NCBI GenBank assembly: GCA_030607875.1
Contig: JAUWJD010000019.1
Coordinates: 1 to 58,213 of the forward strand
Source: Chloroflexota bacterium
GTDB lineage: Bacteria > Chloroflexota > Anaerolineae > UBA2200
Length of the DNA stretch: 58,213 nucleotides
Direction of reading: 5' to 3'
In this document: piece after piece, positions 33,403 to 41,632 of the stretch
Layout: each line of letters opens with the position of its first letter
Numbering within the stretch: position 1 is the first letter of the stretch
Notes under the pieces: model-generated
The model's database searches: none
What the model saw: the letters and a program-made list of their open reading frames with translations, nothing else
Told to the model about the DNA's origin: nothing
Program-made: the position numbers and the translations under genes

Positions 33403-34161
33403 CTATACTACCCCAAGTCGCTCGGCTTCCTGGCCGTAGATCTCCTTGAAGCGTTCATCGGTGATCTCATCCGCCAGGCCCTCGAACACCACCCGTCCAT
33501 CCTTCAGACCTACCACGCGGCTTGCGTAGCGCCGTACCAGGTCCATGTAGTGCAGACTGCAGATGACGGTAATGCCGTCTTCTTTGTTGAGCTGTTCCAG
33601 GTAGCGGAGAATGGAGTGGGCCAGAACAGGGTCCAGGCTGGCCACCGGCTCGTCAGCCAGCATGAGCTCAGGCTCCTGCATCAGAGCGCGGGCGATGCCA
33701 ACACGCTGACGCTGTCCGCCGCTCAAGTCATCGGCTCGCTTGTGCGCCAACTCCAAGATGCCAACGCGTTCCAGGTTGCGCGTAGCCATGTCAAGGTCGG
33801 CCTGTGGGAAGCGCTGCAGCAAGCTTCTCCAGGTGGACACATAGCCCAGCCTGCCGGACATGACATTGGTCAATACCGATGACCGCTCTACCAGGTTAAA
33901 GGCCTGGAAGATCATGCCGATGCGGCGGCGAATCTTGCGCAATTCCTCTCCGGAAGCAGCCGTGATGTCTGTGTCATTCCAGATGATCTTGCCCTCGGTT
34001 GGCTCAACGAGGCGATTGATGCAGCGAAGCAGCGTGGATTTCCCCGCCCCGCTCAGCCCGAGGATGACCAGGAACTCGCCCTCCTCTACATCGAAGGTGA
34101 CGTCCTCCAGGGCCTCGGTGCCGTCGTCGTAGACTTTGGTTAGATTTCGGATTTTCAGCAA
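33403..34161 (-). CDS. phnC: PhnC-type ABC ATPase
   Basis: The 252-residue ATPase starts at a TTG with AAAGGAGG 7 nt upstream. Walker A GLSGAGKST, Q-loop in IFQAFNLVERSSV, signature LSGGQRQRVGIARAL, Walker B LMLADEPVASLDP and the switch His in CSLHYMDLV are all intact. The sequence is of the phosphonate/phosphite importer type (PhnC/PtxA). It energises the PhnE-like permease encoded next. A perfect palindrome lies just upstream of its ribosome binding site. Confidence 0.92.
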   Translation of the reverse strand: MLKIRNLTKVYDDGTEALEDVTFDVEEGEFLVILGLSGAGKSTLLRCINRLVEPTEGKIIWNDTDITAASGEELRKIRRRIGMIFQAFNLVERSSVLTNVMSGRLGYVSTWRSLLQRFPQADLDMATRNLERVGILELAHKRADDLSGGQRQRVGIARALMQEPELMLADEPVASLDPVLAHSILRYLEQLNKEDGITVICSLHYMDLVRRYASRVVGLKDGRVVFEGLADEITDERFKEIYGQEAERLGVV

Positions 34162-34185
34162 GTCTGCACCTCCTTTGGCAGATTG

Positions 34186-34203
34186 GGAGAGGGTACCCTC
34201 TCC
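34186..34203. promoter_or_regulatory. 18-bp perfect palindrome upstream of phnC
   Basis: GGAGAGGGTACCCTCTCC is fully self-complementary and lies directly upstream of the phnC ribosome binding site. It is a good candidate operator for a dimeric regulator controlling the phnC-phnE transcript. Confidence 0.55.
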
Positions 34204-34487
34204 TGATCAATGTGTATGAGGATTGCTCGTCTGTTCTGTGCCCGGCTCAACTGCGCTCATGTACAAGGTATTGAGCGCTGCGCGGAAGCTACTACAGAGG
34301 GTCCTGTCTATCACAGTGGCTGTGGACTCTGGGCAGAGTCCCGTGATGGCTGTGTGCGTTTGGGTGACCATGGTGTCCTTGGAAAGAGCAGTTCAGCAAT
34401 TTAGCACGTGACCGACAATTGTGAGTGACGCCAGCATTGTACGCGCAATTGTTGATTTGGCAAAATCGCGTTTTGGCGCATGACTAT

Positions 34488-34516
34488 TTGACAGGGTGAG
34501 TAGGTTCGGATATACT
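34488..34516 (+). promoter_or_regulatory. Strong sigma-70 promoter (TTGACA-17-TATACT)
   Basis: TTGACA (34488-34493), 17 bp, then TATACT (34511-34516). It reads into the small exported protein and Fe-S protein genes, and is divergent from phnC. The leader would be about 145 nt. Confidence 0.8.
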
Positions 34517-34667
34517 GGCGCTGTTCTGCCGATGTGCCAAATGGTACTGTTACCGGAGAGCAGCGAGCCGCCGGGCCTTGCGCTACGTCCTGCCGGGCAT
34601 GCTGTGCGGAGTTGTCACAGCTTTAGCCCTCCACTCTCTCACTTATCCCATCCATGAGGTACAGATC

Positions 34668-34898
34668 ATGCCAAAGAGATTCGTTGTTTTCGGATTGGTC
34701 GTTATCCTGGCCTGGCATCTCGCGGCCGCCCTGCCCTCTGCCTCCCGTGGCGGTGGCGAGCAGGCTCAGGCCAGCCGCACTCCCTGGTCTGGTTGGTGGT
34801 GGCCGCTGCTTGACAGCCGCGACCCCAACCTCTACGACGATGGTGGCCCTTTGGAGAAGTACGATGCCTACGTTAATAAGGTGACTCGGAGGACATAA
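34668..34898 (+). CDS. Small Trp-rich exported or membrane-anchored peptide
   Basis: The 76-residue product starts at an ATG preceded by GAGGT. It has an N-terminal hydrophobic segment (MPKRFVVFGLVVILAWHLAAALPSA) followed by a short external part with WSGWWWPLLDSRDPNLYDDG. An upstream extension to 34578 lacks a ribosome binding site. It stops one base before the Fe-S protein start (GGAGG within its last codons), so the pair is co-transcribed from the promoter at 34488. No family was recognised. Confidence 0.6.
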   Translation: MPKRFVVFGLVVILAWHLAAALPSASRGGGEQAQASRTPWSGWWWPLLDSRDPNLYDDGGPLEKYDAYVNKVTRRT

Positions 34899-34899
34899 C

Positions 34900-35988
34900 A
34901 TGAGTGATCTACCTGCTGTCTATGAACGGCTGGCGGACAGGCTGGCCAATACGCCCAGCGGTTTCCTGCGCAGCAAAAAAGGCACCGAACTCAAACTGCT
35001 GGCCAAGATGTTCACGCCGGAAGAAGCTGCCCTGGCTGGGGTGATGCATCTGTACCAGGAGGGCGTGGCGGACATTGCCGCTCGCGCTGGAGTGGACGAG
35101 AAAGTGGCACACAAAACGCTAAAGGGCATGGCCCGCAAGGGGTTGGTCAGAGCGGGACGGGGAAAGAAGGGCCTGGCCTTTGGATTGCTACCATTTGTGG
35201 TGGGCTCCTACGAGGAGTCGCTGCCGTACTTTGACCAAGAGATGGCACAACTCTTCGAAGATCTGATGCAGGAGACGCAGGGCGAGGGCCTGTTGGGTCC
35301 GGGACCTGCATTCCAGAGGGTCATTCCGGTGGAGCAGAGCGTGGATGCGAGTATCGATGTGTTGCCCTACGAGGGAGTCTCGGCGCTGCTGGACAATGCC
35401 AAGGCATTCGGCGTCAGGGAGTGCATCTGCCGCAAGCAGAAGGCTCTCCTGGGTGAAGGTTGTGATTACCCACGCGACAACTGCATCAGCTTTGCTCCGG
35501 TGGAAGGTGTCTTTGACGGTGCGGAACACATCCGTCCGGTAGACAAGGAAGAGGCCCTGCGCTTGCTGCGTGAGGCGGAAGAAGCCGGGCTGGTGCACAC
35601 GGTGTACAACCAGCAGGCGGATGTCTACTACATTTGTAACTGCTGTCCGTGCTGCTGTGGCATCATGCGCGGCATGGTGGAGTTCGGCCAGGCACATGCC
35701 CTGGCCCGTTCCGCGTTTCTGGCTGTGGTAGATGCCGATGAGTGCACGGGCTGCGAAGCCTGCGTGGAACGCTGCCACTTTGAGGCGCTTTCGGTGCCTG
35801 AGGATGTTTGCGTCGTCGATCTCATGCGCTGCATGGGGTGTGGTCTGTGCGTCAGTGAATGTCCCAGCGATGCACTACGCCTTGTGCGCCGGCCACTTGA
35901 AGAACAGGCCCCACCACCTGAAGATCATCGCACATGGCAAGCCGAACGCGCGGCAGCGCGCGGGGTACCGTTGGAGGAGCTTCTCTAG
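34900..35988 (+). CDS. Winged-helix protein with cysteine cluster and two C-terminal 4Fe-4S sites
   Basis: The 362-residue protein has an N-terminal helical/winged-helix part (about 45-100, GVADIAARAGVDEKVAHKTLKGMARKGLV). A middle Cys-rich zone holds CICRKQKALLGEGCDYPRDNC and ICNCCPCCCGIMRG. Two ferredoxin motifs follow (CTGCEACVERC near 281 and CMGCGLCVSECPSDAL near 311). This combination is known from uncharacterised bacterial Fe-S proteins that couple a DNA-binding-like domain to redox centers. Electron transfer or redox sensing is inferred. It is cytosolic and probably in one operon with the small upstream peptide. Confidence 0.85.
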   Translation: MSDLPAVYERLADRLANTPSGFLRSKKGTELKLLAKMFTPEEAALAGVMHLYQEGVADIAARAGVDEKVAHKTLKGMARKGLVRAGRGKKGLAFGLLPFVVGSYEESLPYFDQEMAQLFEDLMQETQGEGLLGPGPAFQRVIPVEQSVDASIDVLPYEGVSALLDNAKAFGVRECICRKQKALLGEGCDYPRDNCISFAPVEGVFDGAEHIRPVDKEEALRLLREAEEAGLVHTVYNQQADVYYICNCCPCCCGIMRGMVEFGQAHALARSAFLAVVDADECTGCEACVERCHFEALSVPEDVCVVDLMRCMGCGLCVSECPSDALRLVRRPLEEQAPPPEDHRTWQAERAAARGVPLEELL

Positions 35989-36048
35989 ACACGGCTTCCG
36001 CGGGGATTGTGACCCTGGCTGCACCCTGCGAATTGCCCGAGAGGGATA

Positions 36049-36822
36049 ATGAACTACTGGGATACGGTCGCTCAAGCTTGGCAAGGAGCAGACCGCCAGA
36101 GGCTGTGGCGCAAGCACAGCGATGCAGTGAACAGTGCGCTGTGCTCCCGCTGGCTGCCCAGTCAGGAAATGGGGTGCCTGCTAAAGACGGACCTGTTCGA
36201 TGAGATGTGCAGCGAGGGGTTATACCCTGTGCTGGCGTCGCGAGCGCAAGCGGTGGTTGGCACCGACGCATCCTTCTTGGCCGTGCAGGGCGCACGATCT
36301 CGCCACTCCGGTCTCCGAGCTACGACGGCGGATGTGCGTCGTCTGCCCTTTGCCAACGACGCCTTCGACGCCATCGTCTCCAATTCGACGCTGGATCATT
36401 TCGAGTCCATCCACGACATCGTGGTCAGCCTGCACGAACTGCATCGAGTGCTTCGACCGGGTGGACATCTGCTGCTGACTCTCGATAACCTCGCCAATCC
36501 CATGATCGCCCTGCGGAACTCATTGCCCATCTCACTGCTCAATCGCCTGTGCATCGTGCACTTTTATGTTGGTGCTACGTGTGGCCCACGTCGTCTGCGG
36601 CGGATGCTGCAGCAGACCGGTTTCGAGGTGCTGGAGCTGGATGCCATCATGCACCATCCCAGCGTATTGGCGGTGGCAATGGCAGGGCTGCTGCAGCGGC
36701 GTGCTGGCCCCAACACCCAGCAGCGCTACCTGCGAGCTCTGATGGCTCTAGAGCGCCTTTCGCGCTGGCCGACGCGCTACTTGACCGCTCACTTCGTGGC
36801 CGTCCATGCGCTGAAGAGTTAA
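36049..36822 (+). CDS. Methyltransferase-like protein lacking the usual glycine-rich motif I
   Basis: The 257-residue protein has clear later motifs of class I methyltransferases: VVGTDASFLAVQGARSR, TADVRRLPFANDAFDAIVSN, ELHRVLRPGGHLLLTLDN. Where motif I (GxGxG) is expected it has LKTDLFDEMCSEGLYPVLAS. Some related proteins use this LKTDLF form, so it may still bind SAM in a modified way. It is first in the plus-strand biosynthetic locus, ahead of the DegT-type aminotransferase. The substrate is unknown. Confidence 0.78.
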   Translation: MNYWDTVAQAWQGADRQRLWRKHSDAVNSALCSRWLPSQEMGCLLKTDLFDEMCSEGLYPVLASRAQAVVGTDASFLAVQGARSRHSGLRATTADVRRLPFANDAFDAIVSNSTLDHFESIHDIVVSLHELHRVLRPGGHLLLTLDNLANPMIALRNSLPISLLNRLCIVHFYVGATCGPRRLRRMLQQTGFEVLELDAIMHHPSVLAVAMAGLLQRRAGPNTQQRYLRALMALERLSRWPTRYLTAHFVAVHALKS

Positions 36823-36948
36823 GGCTGGCGAGAGAATGGCTTCGTATCGGGGCCTCTACTGTTGGATCTGTGAGACAGTTGTGGCAACGGCGGGCGACAA
36901 TGATCTCAGCAGATGAAAAAGGAACGTCGGCAGGCTGGAAGCTCGGCG

Positions 36949-38178
36949 ATGATTCCACGTTATAAGCCGTACCTGGGCCTAGAAGAGCTGCGCGCTGCAT
37001 TCTCGAGGGGACAGCACGCTGTTGAAGCCTTCGAGGAAGCCTTTGCCCGGTCCTTCGAAGCACGCTACGCCGTCGCCTTCCGCTACGGCCGCAGTGGCTT
37101 GTGGGCGCTGCTCAGGGCGCTGAGCATCAAAGGGGCAGAAGTCATTCTGCCGGCCTACACCTGCACCACAGTGAGCAACGCCATAGTGCTCAGTCACAAC
37201 GCGCCACACTTTGTGGACATAACACTACACGACTACAACATGGACTTGGAGCAGGTGGAAGTCGCAATCAGTGAACGAACGCGTGCGATCATCGCCACCC
37301 ACGTATTCGGCTATCCCTTGGACATTGATCGACTGCGTGAGGTAGTCCGTGCGGCCGAGGCCCGCTGGGGTCAGAAAATCTGGGTCGTCCACGACTGCGC
37401 CCACGCCCCGTCTCCTCGTTGGCAGGGAGGGCTGGTGAACAACGCCGGGGATGCAGCGCTGTTCAGCCTGCATGTTAGCAAGTCTCTGAGCTCTGTCGCT
37501 GGTGGCATGATCACTACCAATGACACGGAAGTATACCGGAAGCTGCGGAGCTTTCGAGACGAGTGTGTTGGCCAGCCAGGAATGGTGGACCAAATCCGCG
37601 CTTTGTGGCGCCTGCTGAAGGCATATCCACGCTACAACGAGCAAGTGTACGGATGTGTGGACTGGCTGAAAGAACACGTGCGTTTGCTGGAGAGACTGAA
37701 GGCAGGTCCGCGGCCTGGCGAACCGATCGCATTTCCCTCAGACTACCTTGTACAATTGACCGAGACGGAAGCGCGAATCGGGCTGGTGCAACTGAGAAGA
37801 TGCCCAGAAATCATTGCCCGTCAGCGGCAGAACGCTCGGTATTACCACGAGCATCTGCACGACATATGCGGAGTGCAGCTGCCACCACTGGTTGAGGGCG
37901 CGACGTATTCGCACTTTGTAGTGCGTGTTCGGGATAGGAAAGCCCTACTGGCCGAGGCTCGGCGGAGCGGCATTCATCTCGGGCCTTGGCTCGACTACTG
38001 TCTGCCGACGCTGACCGCGTATGGCGACTATGCTAGGGGTGAGGAGTTTCCGAATGCCGAGTTGTGTAGCAGTCACACCATTAGCTTGCCGACCTACGCG
38101 GCCTTGGCGGAAGACCAGCGAGCAGAGGTTGTGGCCTTCATGTCCTCGATCGATTGGGCGGGGCTCAGCTCTCTCTGA
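36949..38178 (+). CDS. DegT/DnrJ/EryC1-family PLP aminotransferase
   Basis: The ATG at 36949 is chosen since IPRYKPYLGLEELRAAF is the conserved start; a 36-nt longer frame has no ribosome binding site. The product is 409 residues. It has FRYGRSGLWALLRAL, the ILPAYTCTTVSNAI strand, cofactor Asp149 in VVHDCAHAP and the Schiff-base Lys178 in SLHVSKSLSS. The family aminates keto-sugars or related carbonyl compounds from glutamate. Here it would make the amine acceptor for the FemAB-like transferases encoded next (inference). The last third is shorter than typical and has low similarity to sugar-specific members. Confidence 0.9.
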   Translation: MIPRYKPYLGLEELRAAFSRGQHAVEAFEEAFARSFEARYAVAFRYGRSGLWALLRALSIKGAEVILPAYTCTTVSNAIVLSHNAPHFVDITLHDYNMDLEQVEVAISERTRAIIATHVFGYPLDIDRLREVVRAAEARWGQKIWVVHDCAHAPSPRWQGGLVNNAGDAALFSLHVSKSLSSVAGGMITTNDTEVYRKLRSFRDECVGQPGMVDQIRALWRLLKAYPRYNEQVYGCVDWLKEHVRLLERLKAGPRPGEPIAFPSDYLVQLTETEARIGLVQLRRCPEIIARQRQNARYYHEHLHDICGVQLPPLVEGATYSHFVVRVRDRKALLAEARRSGIHLGPWLDYCLPTLTAYGDYARGEEFPNAELCSSHTISLPTYAALAEDQRAEVVAFMSSIDWAGLSSL

Positions 38179-38258
38179 GCGCGCCTGACCCACGCAGGAT
38201 TGAGCGGCCGTTTGGACAGAAGGAGATAGATGAGAGGGACGAGCGGGAGTTGAACTCA

Positions 38259-39494
38259 GTGAATTGGCTGCAGCATTGGGCCTCAGAGCTGGACCTGAGA
38301 GTACCTCCAACTGTGAAGCGCCCTGGCCACCTGCTCCTGCGCCTGCTAAAGAACTGGGTTCTGCCCGTTCCAGTGACCATTCTGAGTGGCGAGGCGCGGG
38401 GAAGCGGACGGCAAGTGACTGCTGTTACGGCCGGAGCTCAACCGTGGGTAGAGTACCTAACAGATCTCTTCTTCGATGGTTCGCCACAGCAGAGGCCGAT
38501 GGGCAGAGTACCACAGTGCGTCCTGCCACGTGTCTTGGATGGCCTTGCACCATCGGTTGATCTGGTAGTTGCCCGGACAGACACGCTATCGGCGCGTCTG
38601 CTGTTCTCACGGGGCTATCTGCTGGTACCGGAATGGGTGGATCTTTGGGTGAACGTACCGGACGACCTCGCTGCGCTGCAGCGTGGTCCTCACAAGCGCG
38701 ACGTAAGAAACGATCTTCGCCGCATCCGCAAGAGCGGTCTGACATACAAAGTCTCCCATGCCGAGGCCGATTTCATGGTCTTCTATCAGGACTACTACTT
38801 GCCACTGATCCGCGTGCGTCACGAGAAGTACGGGAGAGTTTCCAGCCTCAGCACGCTTCATGCTCGCTTCCGACGGGGTGGGTTGATCTGGGTGCTCCAC
38901 GAAGGACGGCGAGTTGCGGCGGCCTTGTTTGACCGTTGGGAAGGAACGCTGCATGGCTTTGCCCTGGGCGTTCTCGACGGAGATGATCGTTTTGTGAAGC
39001 TGGGTGGTCTTGTGGCGGCCTACTACTCTGAGTTCAGGCACGCTCACGCTCTTGCCTGCAGCGAACTGAACCTGGGCGCGTGCAGGCCGGTACTCACCGA
39101 CGGCATGTTCCGCTACAAACGCAAATGGGGAGCCAGGGTGGTTGAGAGGAGTGGGAGTTACTATGACTACCTGGTTCGCTGGCGACAGTCAAGTGAATCA
39201 GTGCATGCTTTCCTCGCTCACTCTCCATTGATCTTTCGCCATCGCGGTGGGCTATCAGCCGTCACGGCTGCAGTGTGCGACGGACAAACCACAGAGGAGG
39301 ATGCCCGGCGGGTGCACCGCAGACTGTGGACACCTGGATTGCACCGGTTGTACCTTTTGTCTCCTTCGGGCTGGGAGGCCGCGTGCCAGGCGCCGCCACA
39401 ATCCATCCTGGTTGATTTGACGGCCGGTCACGACCCGTTCACTCCTGCGCTGGTCACTTCGGGAGGGAGGCCCGGTCCGGCGAGCGCGTGCTGA
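38259..39494 (+). CDS. FemAB/GNAT-like transferase, paralog 1
   Basis: A GTG at 38259 (NWLQHWASELDLRVPP), 9 nt after GGGAG, aligns with the starts of the two paralogs; the frame itself opens at 38154. The 411-residue protein has the double-GNAT-type pattern: VPEWVDLWVNVPDDL, KRDVRNDLRRIRKSGL, a central YQDYYLPLIRVRHEKYG, LIWVLHEGRRVAAALF and ELNLGACRPVLTDGMFRYKR. FemAB-like enzymes attach amino acids (from tRNA or activated carriers) to amines, as in peptidoglycan bridges. The acceptor here is unknown. It is cytosolic and immediately follows the DegT aminotransferase. Confidence 0.82.
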   Translation: MNWLQHWASELDLRVPPTVKRPGHLLLRLLKNWVLPVPVTILSGEARGSGRQVTAVTAGAQPWVEYLTDLFFDGSPQQRPMGRVPQCVLPRVLDGLAPSVDLVVARTDTLSARLLFSRGYLLVPEWVDLWVNVPDDLAALQRGPHKRDVRNDLRRIRKSGLTYKVSHAEADFMVFYQDYYLPLIRVRHEKYGRVSSLSTLHARFRRGGLIWVLHEGRRVAAALFDRWEGTLHGFALGVLDGDDRFVKLGGLVAAYYSEFRHAHALACSELNLGACRPVLTDGMFRYKRKWGARVVERSGSYYDYLVRWRQSSESVHAFLAHSPLIFRHRGGLSAVTAAVCDGQTTEEDARRVHRRLWTPGLHRLYLLSPSGWEAACQAPPQSILVDLTAGHDPFTPALVTSGGRPGPASAC

Positions 39495-39518
39495 GAGGGC
39501 AGGGCGTTCTCTGGAACG

Positions 39519-39959
39519 GTGCGAGCTGGCCTCGAGGTCTGGTTGGTGTTCTTCGATGCCGAAGACCAGGTCAACATCGCTGACTGGCCGCTCTGCGTAG
39601 GTGCATCCTATATGGCTCAGCGCCTGGTTGTAGAGCCGCGTGCTGTGGTTGTGCTCGACATGGTTGGCTCTGCCGAGCAGAGGGTCTTCTGGGATCGACA
39701 TTCGGACGGCCAGCTGACGCGCCTGCTGTGGGCGATTGCTTCCGACCTTGGCTATGAGACGCAGTTTGTCCCACAGTACAAATACGCAGCGCTGGATGAT
39801 CATGTTCCGTTTAGCCATCGGGGTTTGGTCACCGTGAGTGTGATGGATCTTGACTATTCCTACTGGCATACGACAGAGGACACGCCAGACAAGGTTGACC
39901 CGGAGAGCTTGCAGCGGATCGGCCGGGTGCTGCAGGTTTGGCTTGAAGGCGGCGGGTAA
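39519..39959 (+). pseudogene. Truncated M28-type metallopeptidase (C-terminal half)
   Basis: The 146 residues match the second half of M28 (glutaminyl-peptide-cyclotransferase-like) enzymes: VFFDAEDQVNIADW (catalytic/metal Glu-Asp), VVLDMVGSAEQRVF, HVPFSHRGL and YWHTTEDTPDKVDPESLQRI. The N-terminal half, with signal peptide and the first zinc ligands, is missing and there is no ribosome binding site. It is inserted between FemAB-like paralogs 1 and 2. It is a gene relic or a fragment expressed from read-through. Confidence 0.8.
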
Positions 39960-40318
39960 GGGGAGCACCGATCTGTGGGCTTGGCTTGGTTGCTGCGTCT
40001 CGGGAGTGATTGCACGTGCTTTGTGCGCCGCGGGCTAGAGTTTCCTAAGCACAGAAATCCAAGTTCGATCCTGGATTCTCGTCAGCATTAGCATCGTGAG
40101 GGCTGATTTGTCGTGCAAAACGAGGCCATGAAACGGATTTCTCACAGAGCAACTCGGAACGCATTTATGCAGCGGTGTACCAAGGGCGATGCGTGGAGCA
40201 GCGCCGTCAGCCTGCCGTTGTATGCGATGCTGCGCGCACGACAGCGTGCCCGCGTCGTAAAGTCCCAAACAGGCAGACATCAGTGGGACATTACGGTACC
40301 TCACTGGAACCATGGGCG

Positions 40319-41524
40319 ATGAATCGGACAGCGGAGCGGATCTGGGAACTCTACGACGCAGCGCCATCATCCCTTAGGCTGGGTGGCCAACGGATCCTGC
40401 GTTTCTTGAAGGGGTTGGCTTCGCCAGTGCCGTTGACCCTTCTGCGTGGCCAGGCGCGCCTCAGTGGGCAGCCAGGAACGGTCATCGCTGCCGGCAGTGA
40501 ACCGTGGATAGACTATCTCCCGGAGCGCTTCTTCGAGGGCACACCTCAACGGCAATCACTGGGCAAGGTGCCATTGTGGGCTCTGCAGCGCGCTTTGCAG
40601 CGCCTTTGGGCTTCCGCCGATTTGGTCATCGCCCGTGTGGACAAGCTTTCGGCAGGGCTGCTGTTCGGTGCCGATTATCTGTCGGTGCCGGAGTGGGTGG
40701 ACCTGTGGCTGAGCGTGCCTGAGGATCTTGACTCGCTGCAGCGCGGCAGGACAAAGGGTGACGTAAGGACCGACCTGCGGCGTGTGCGGCAACATGGTCT
40801 CACCTGTGAGGTTTCGCATGCCGAGGCCGACCTGCATCAGTTCTACAACGACTTTTACGTTCCATTTGTCCGCAAGCGCTTCGGAAGGTATGCCTTCGTT
40901 CGCAACCTGAACCTGTTTCGACGCCGCTTTCGAGAAGGTGCTCTCATCTGGGTGCTGCACGATGGCCAGCGCATTGCCGGTTCTCTGTTCTACCAGCGAG
41001 GTGGGGTGCTCTACGCATCAGGCCTTGGTACCATGCATGGGGAGTATGACGTTGCCGAGCTTGGTGCTATCATTGCGACTTACTGGTACAAGATCCAGTA
41101 TGCTCATGCCCTGGACTGCAAAGAGATCAACTTTGGCGGATGCCGCCCCGTGCTCACCGACGGGCTGCTGCGCTACAAACGCAAGTGGGGAATGCGGCTG
41201 GTGGAGCAGGCCCAGAGTGCATATCAGTTTCTTGTGTACTGGACTTGTCTGAATGATGTTGTGGCTGCCTTCCTGGCGCACACGCCGTTGATCTTTCACG
41301 ACCAAGGAGGCTTGTCGGCGGTCACAGCGATGGTCTGCGATGGCGCAGTGACGGAGGAGGACGCCCAGCGGGCGCATCGCTTCCTGTGGACACCGGGCTT
41401 GCACAAGCTGTACCTGCTGTCGGCATCGGGCTGGGAGGCTGGTTGCAAACCACCGCCGCAGACGTGCCTGGTCGACCTGGCCGGTGCCGAGGATGATAGC
41501 CCTGCTACACTATTCACTTCGTGA
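40319..41524 (+). CDS. FemAB/GNAT-like transferase, paralog 2
   Basis: The ATG at 40319 (MNRTAERIWELYDAAP) matches the paralog starts; the frame back to 40175 is non-homologous. The 401-residue protein is closely similar to paralog 1 throughout. It shares VPEWVDLWLSVPEDL, KGDVRTDLRRVRQHGL, LIWVLHDGQRIAGSLFY, EINFGGCRPVLTDGLLRYKRK and the ending LYLLSASGWEAGCKPPPQ. It has the same inferred acyl/aminoacyl transfer chemistry with a probably different donor or acceptor. A 360-bp stretch with no gene precedes it. Confidence 0.82.
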   Translation: MNRTAERIWELYDAAPSSLRLGGQRILRFLKGLASPVPLTLLRGQARLSGQPGTVIAAGSEPWIDYLPERFFEGTPQRQSLGKVPLWALQRALQRLWASADLVIARVDKLSAGLLFGADYLSVPEWVDLWLSVPEDLDSLQRGRTKGDVRTDLRRVRQHGLTCEVSHAEADLHQFYNDFYVPFVRKRFGRYAFVRNLNLFRRRFREGALIWVLHDGQRIAGSLFYQRGGVLYASGLGTMHGEYDVAELGAIIATYWYKIQYAHALDCKEINFGGCRPVLTDGLLRYKRKWGMRLVEQAQSAYQFLVYWTCLNDVVAAFLAHTPLIFHDQGGLSAVTAMVCDGAVTEEDAQRAHRFLWTPGLHKLYLLSASGWEAGCKPPPQTCLVDLAGAEDDSPATLFTS

Positions 41525-41632
41525 TGGTGACACATGTCTGTGAGAACGCGCGCGACCAGAGCGCCGTATCAGGAGACAATCCGTTTGTAATTGAGGCGTG
41601 GGGATCATGCTATCTTATGAGAGGCTAATTGG

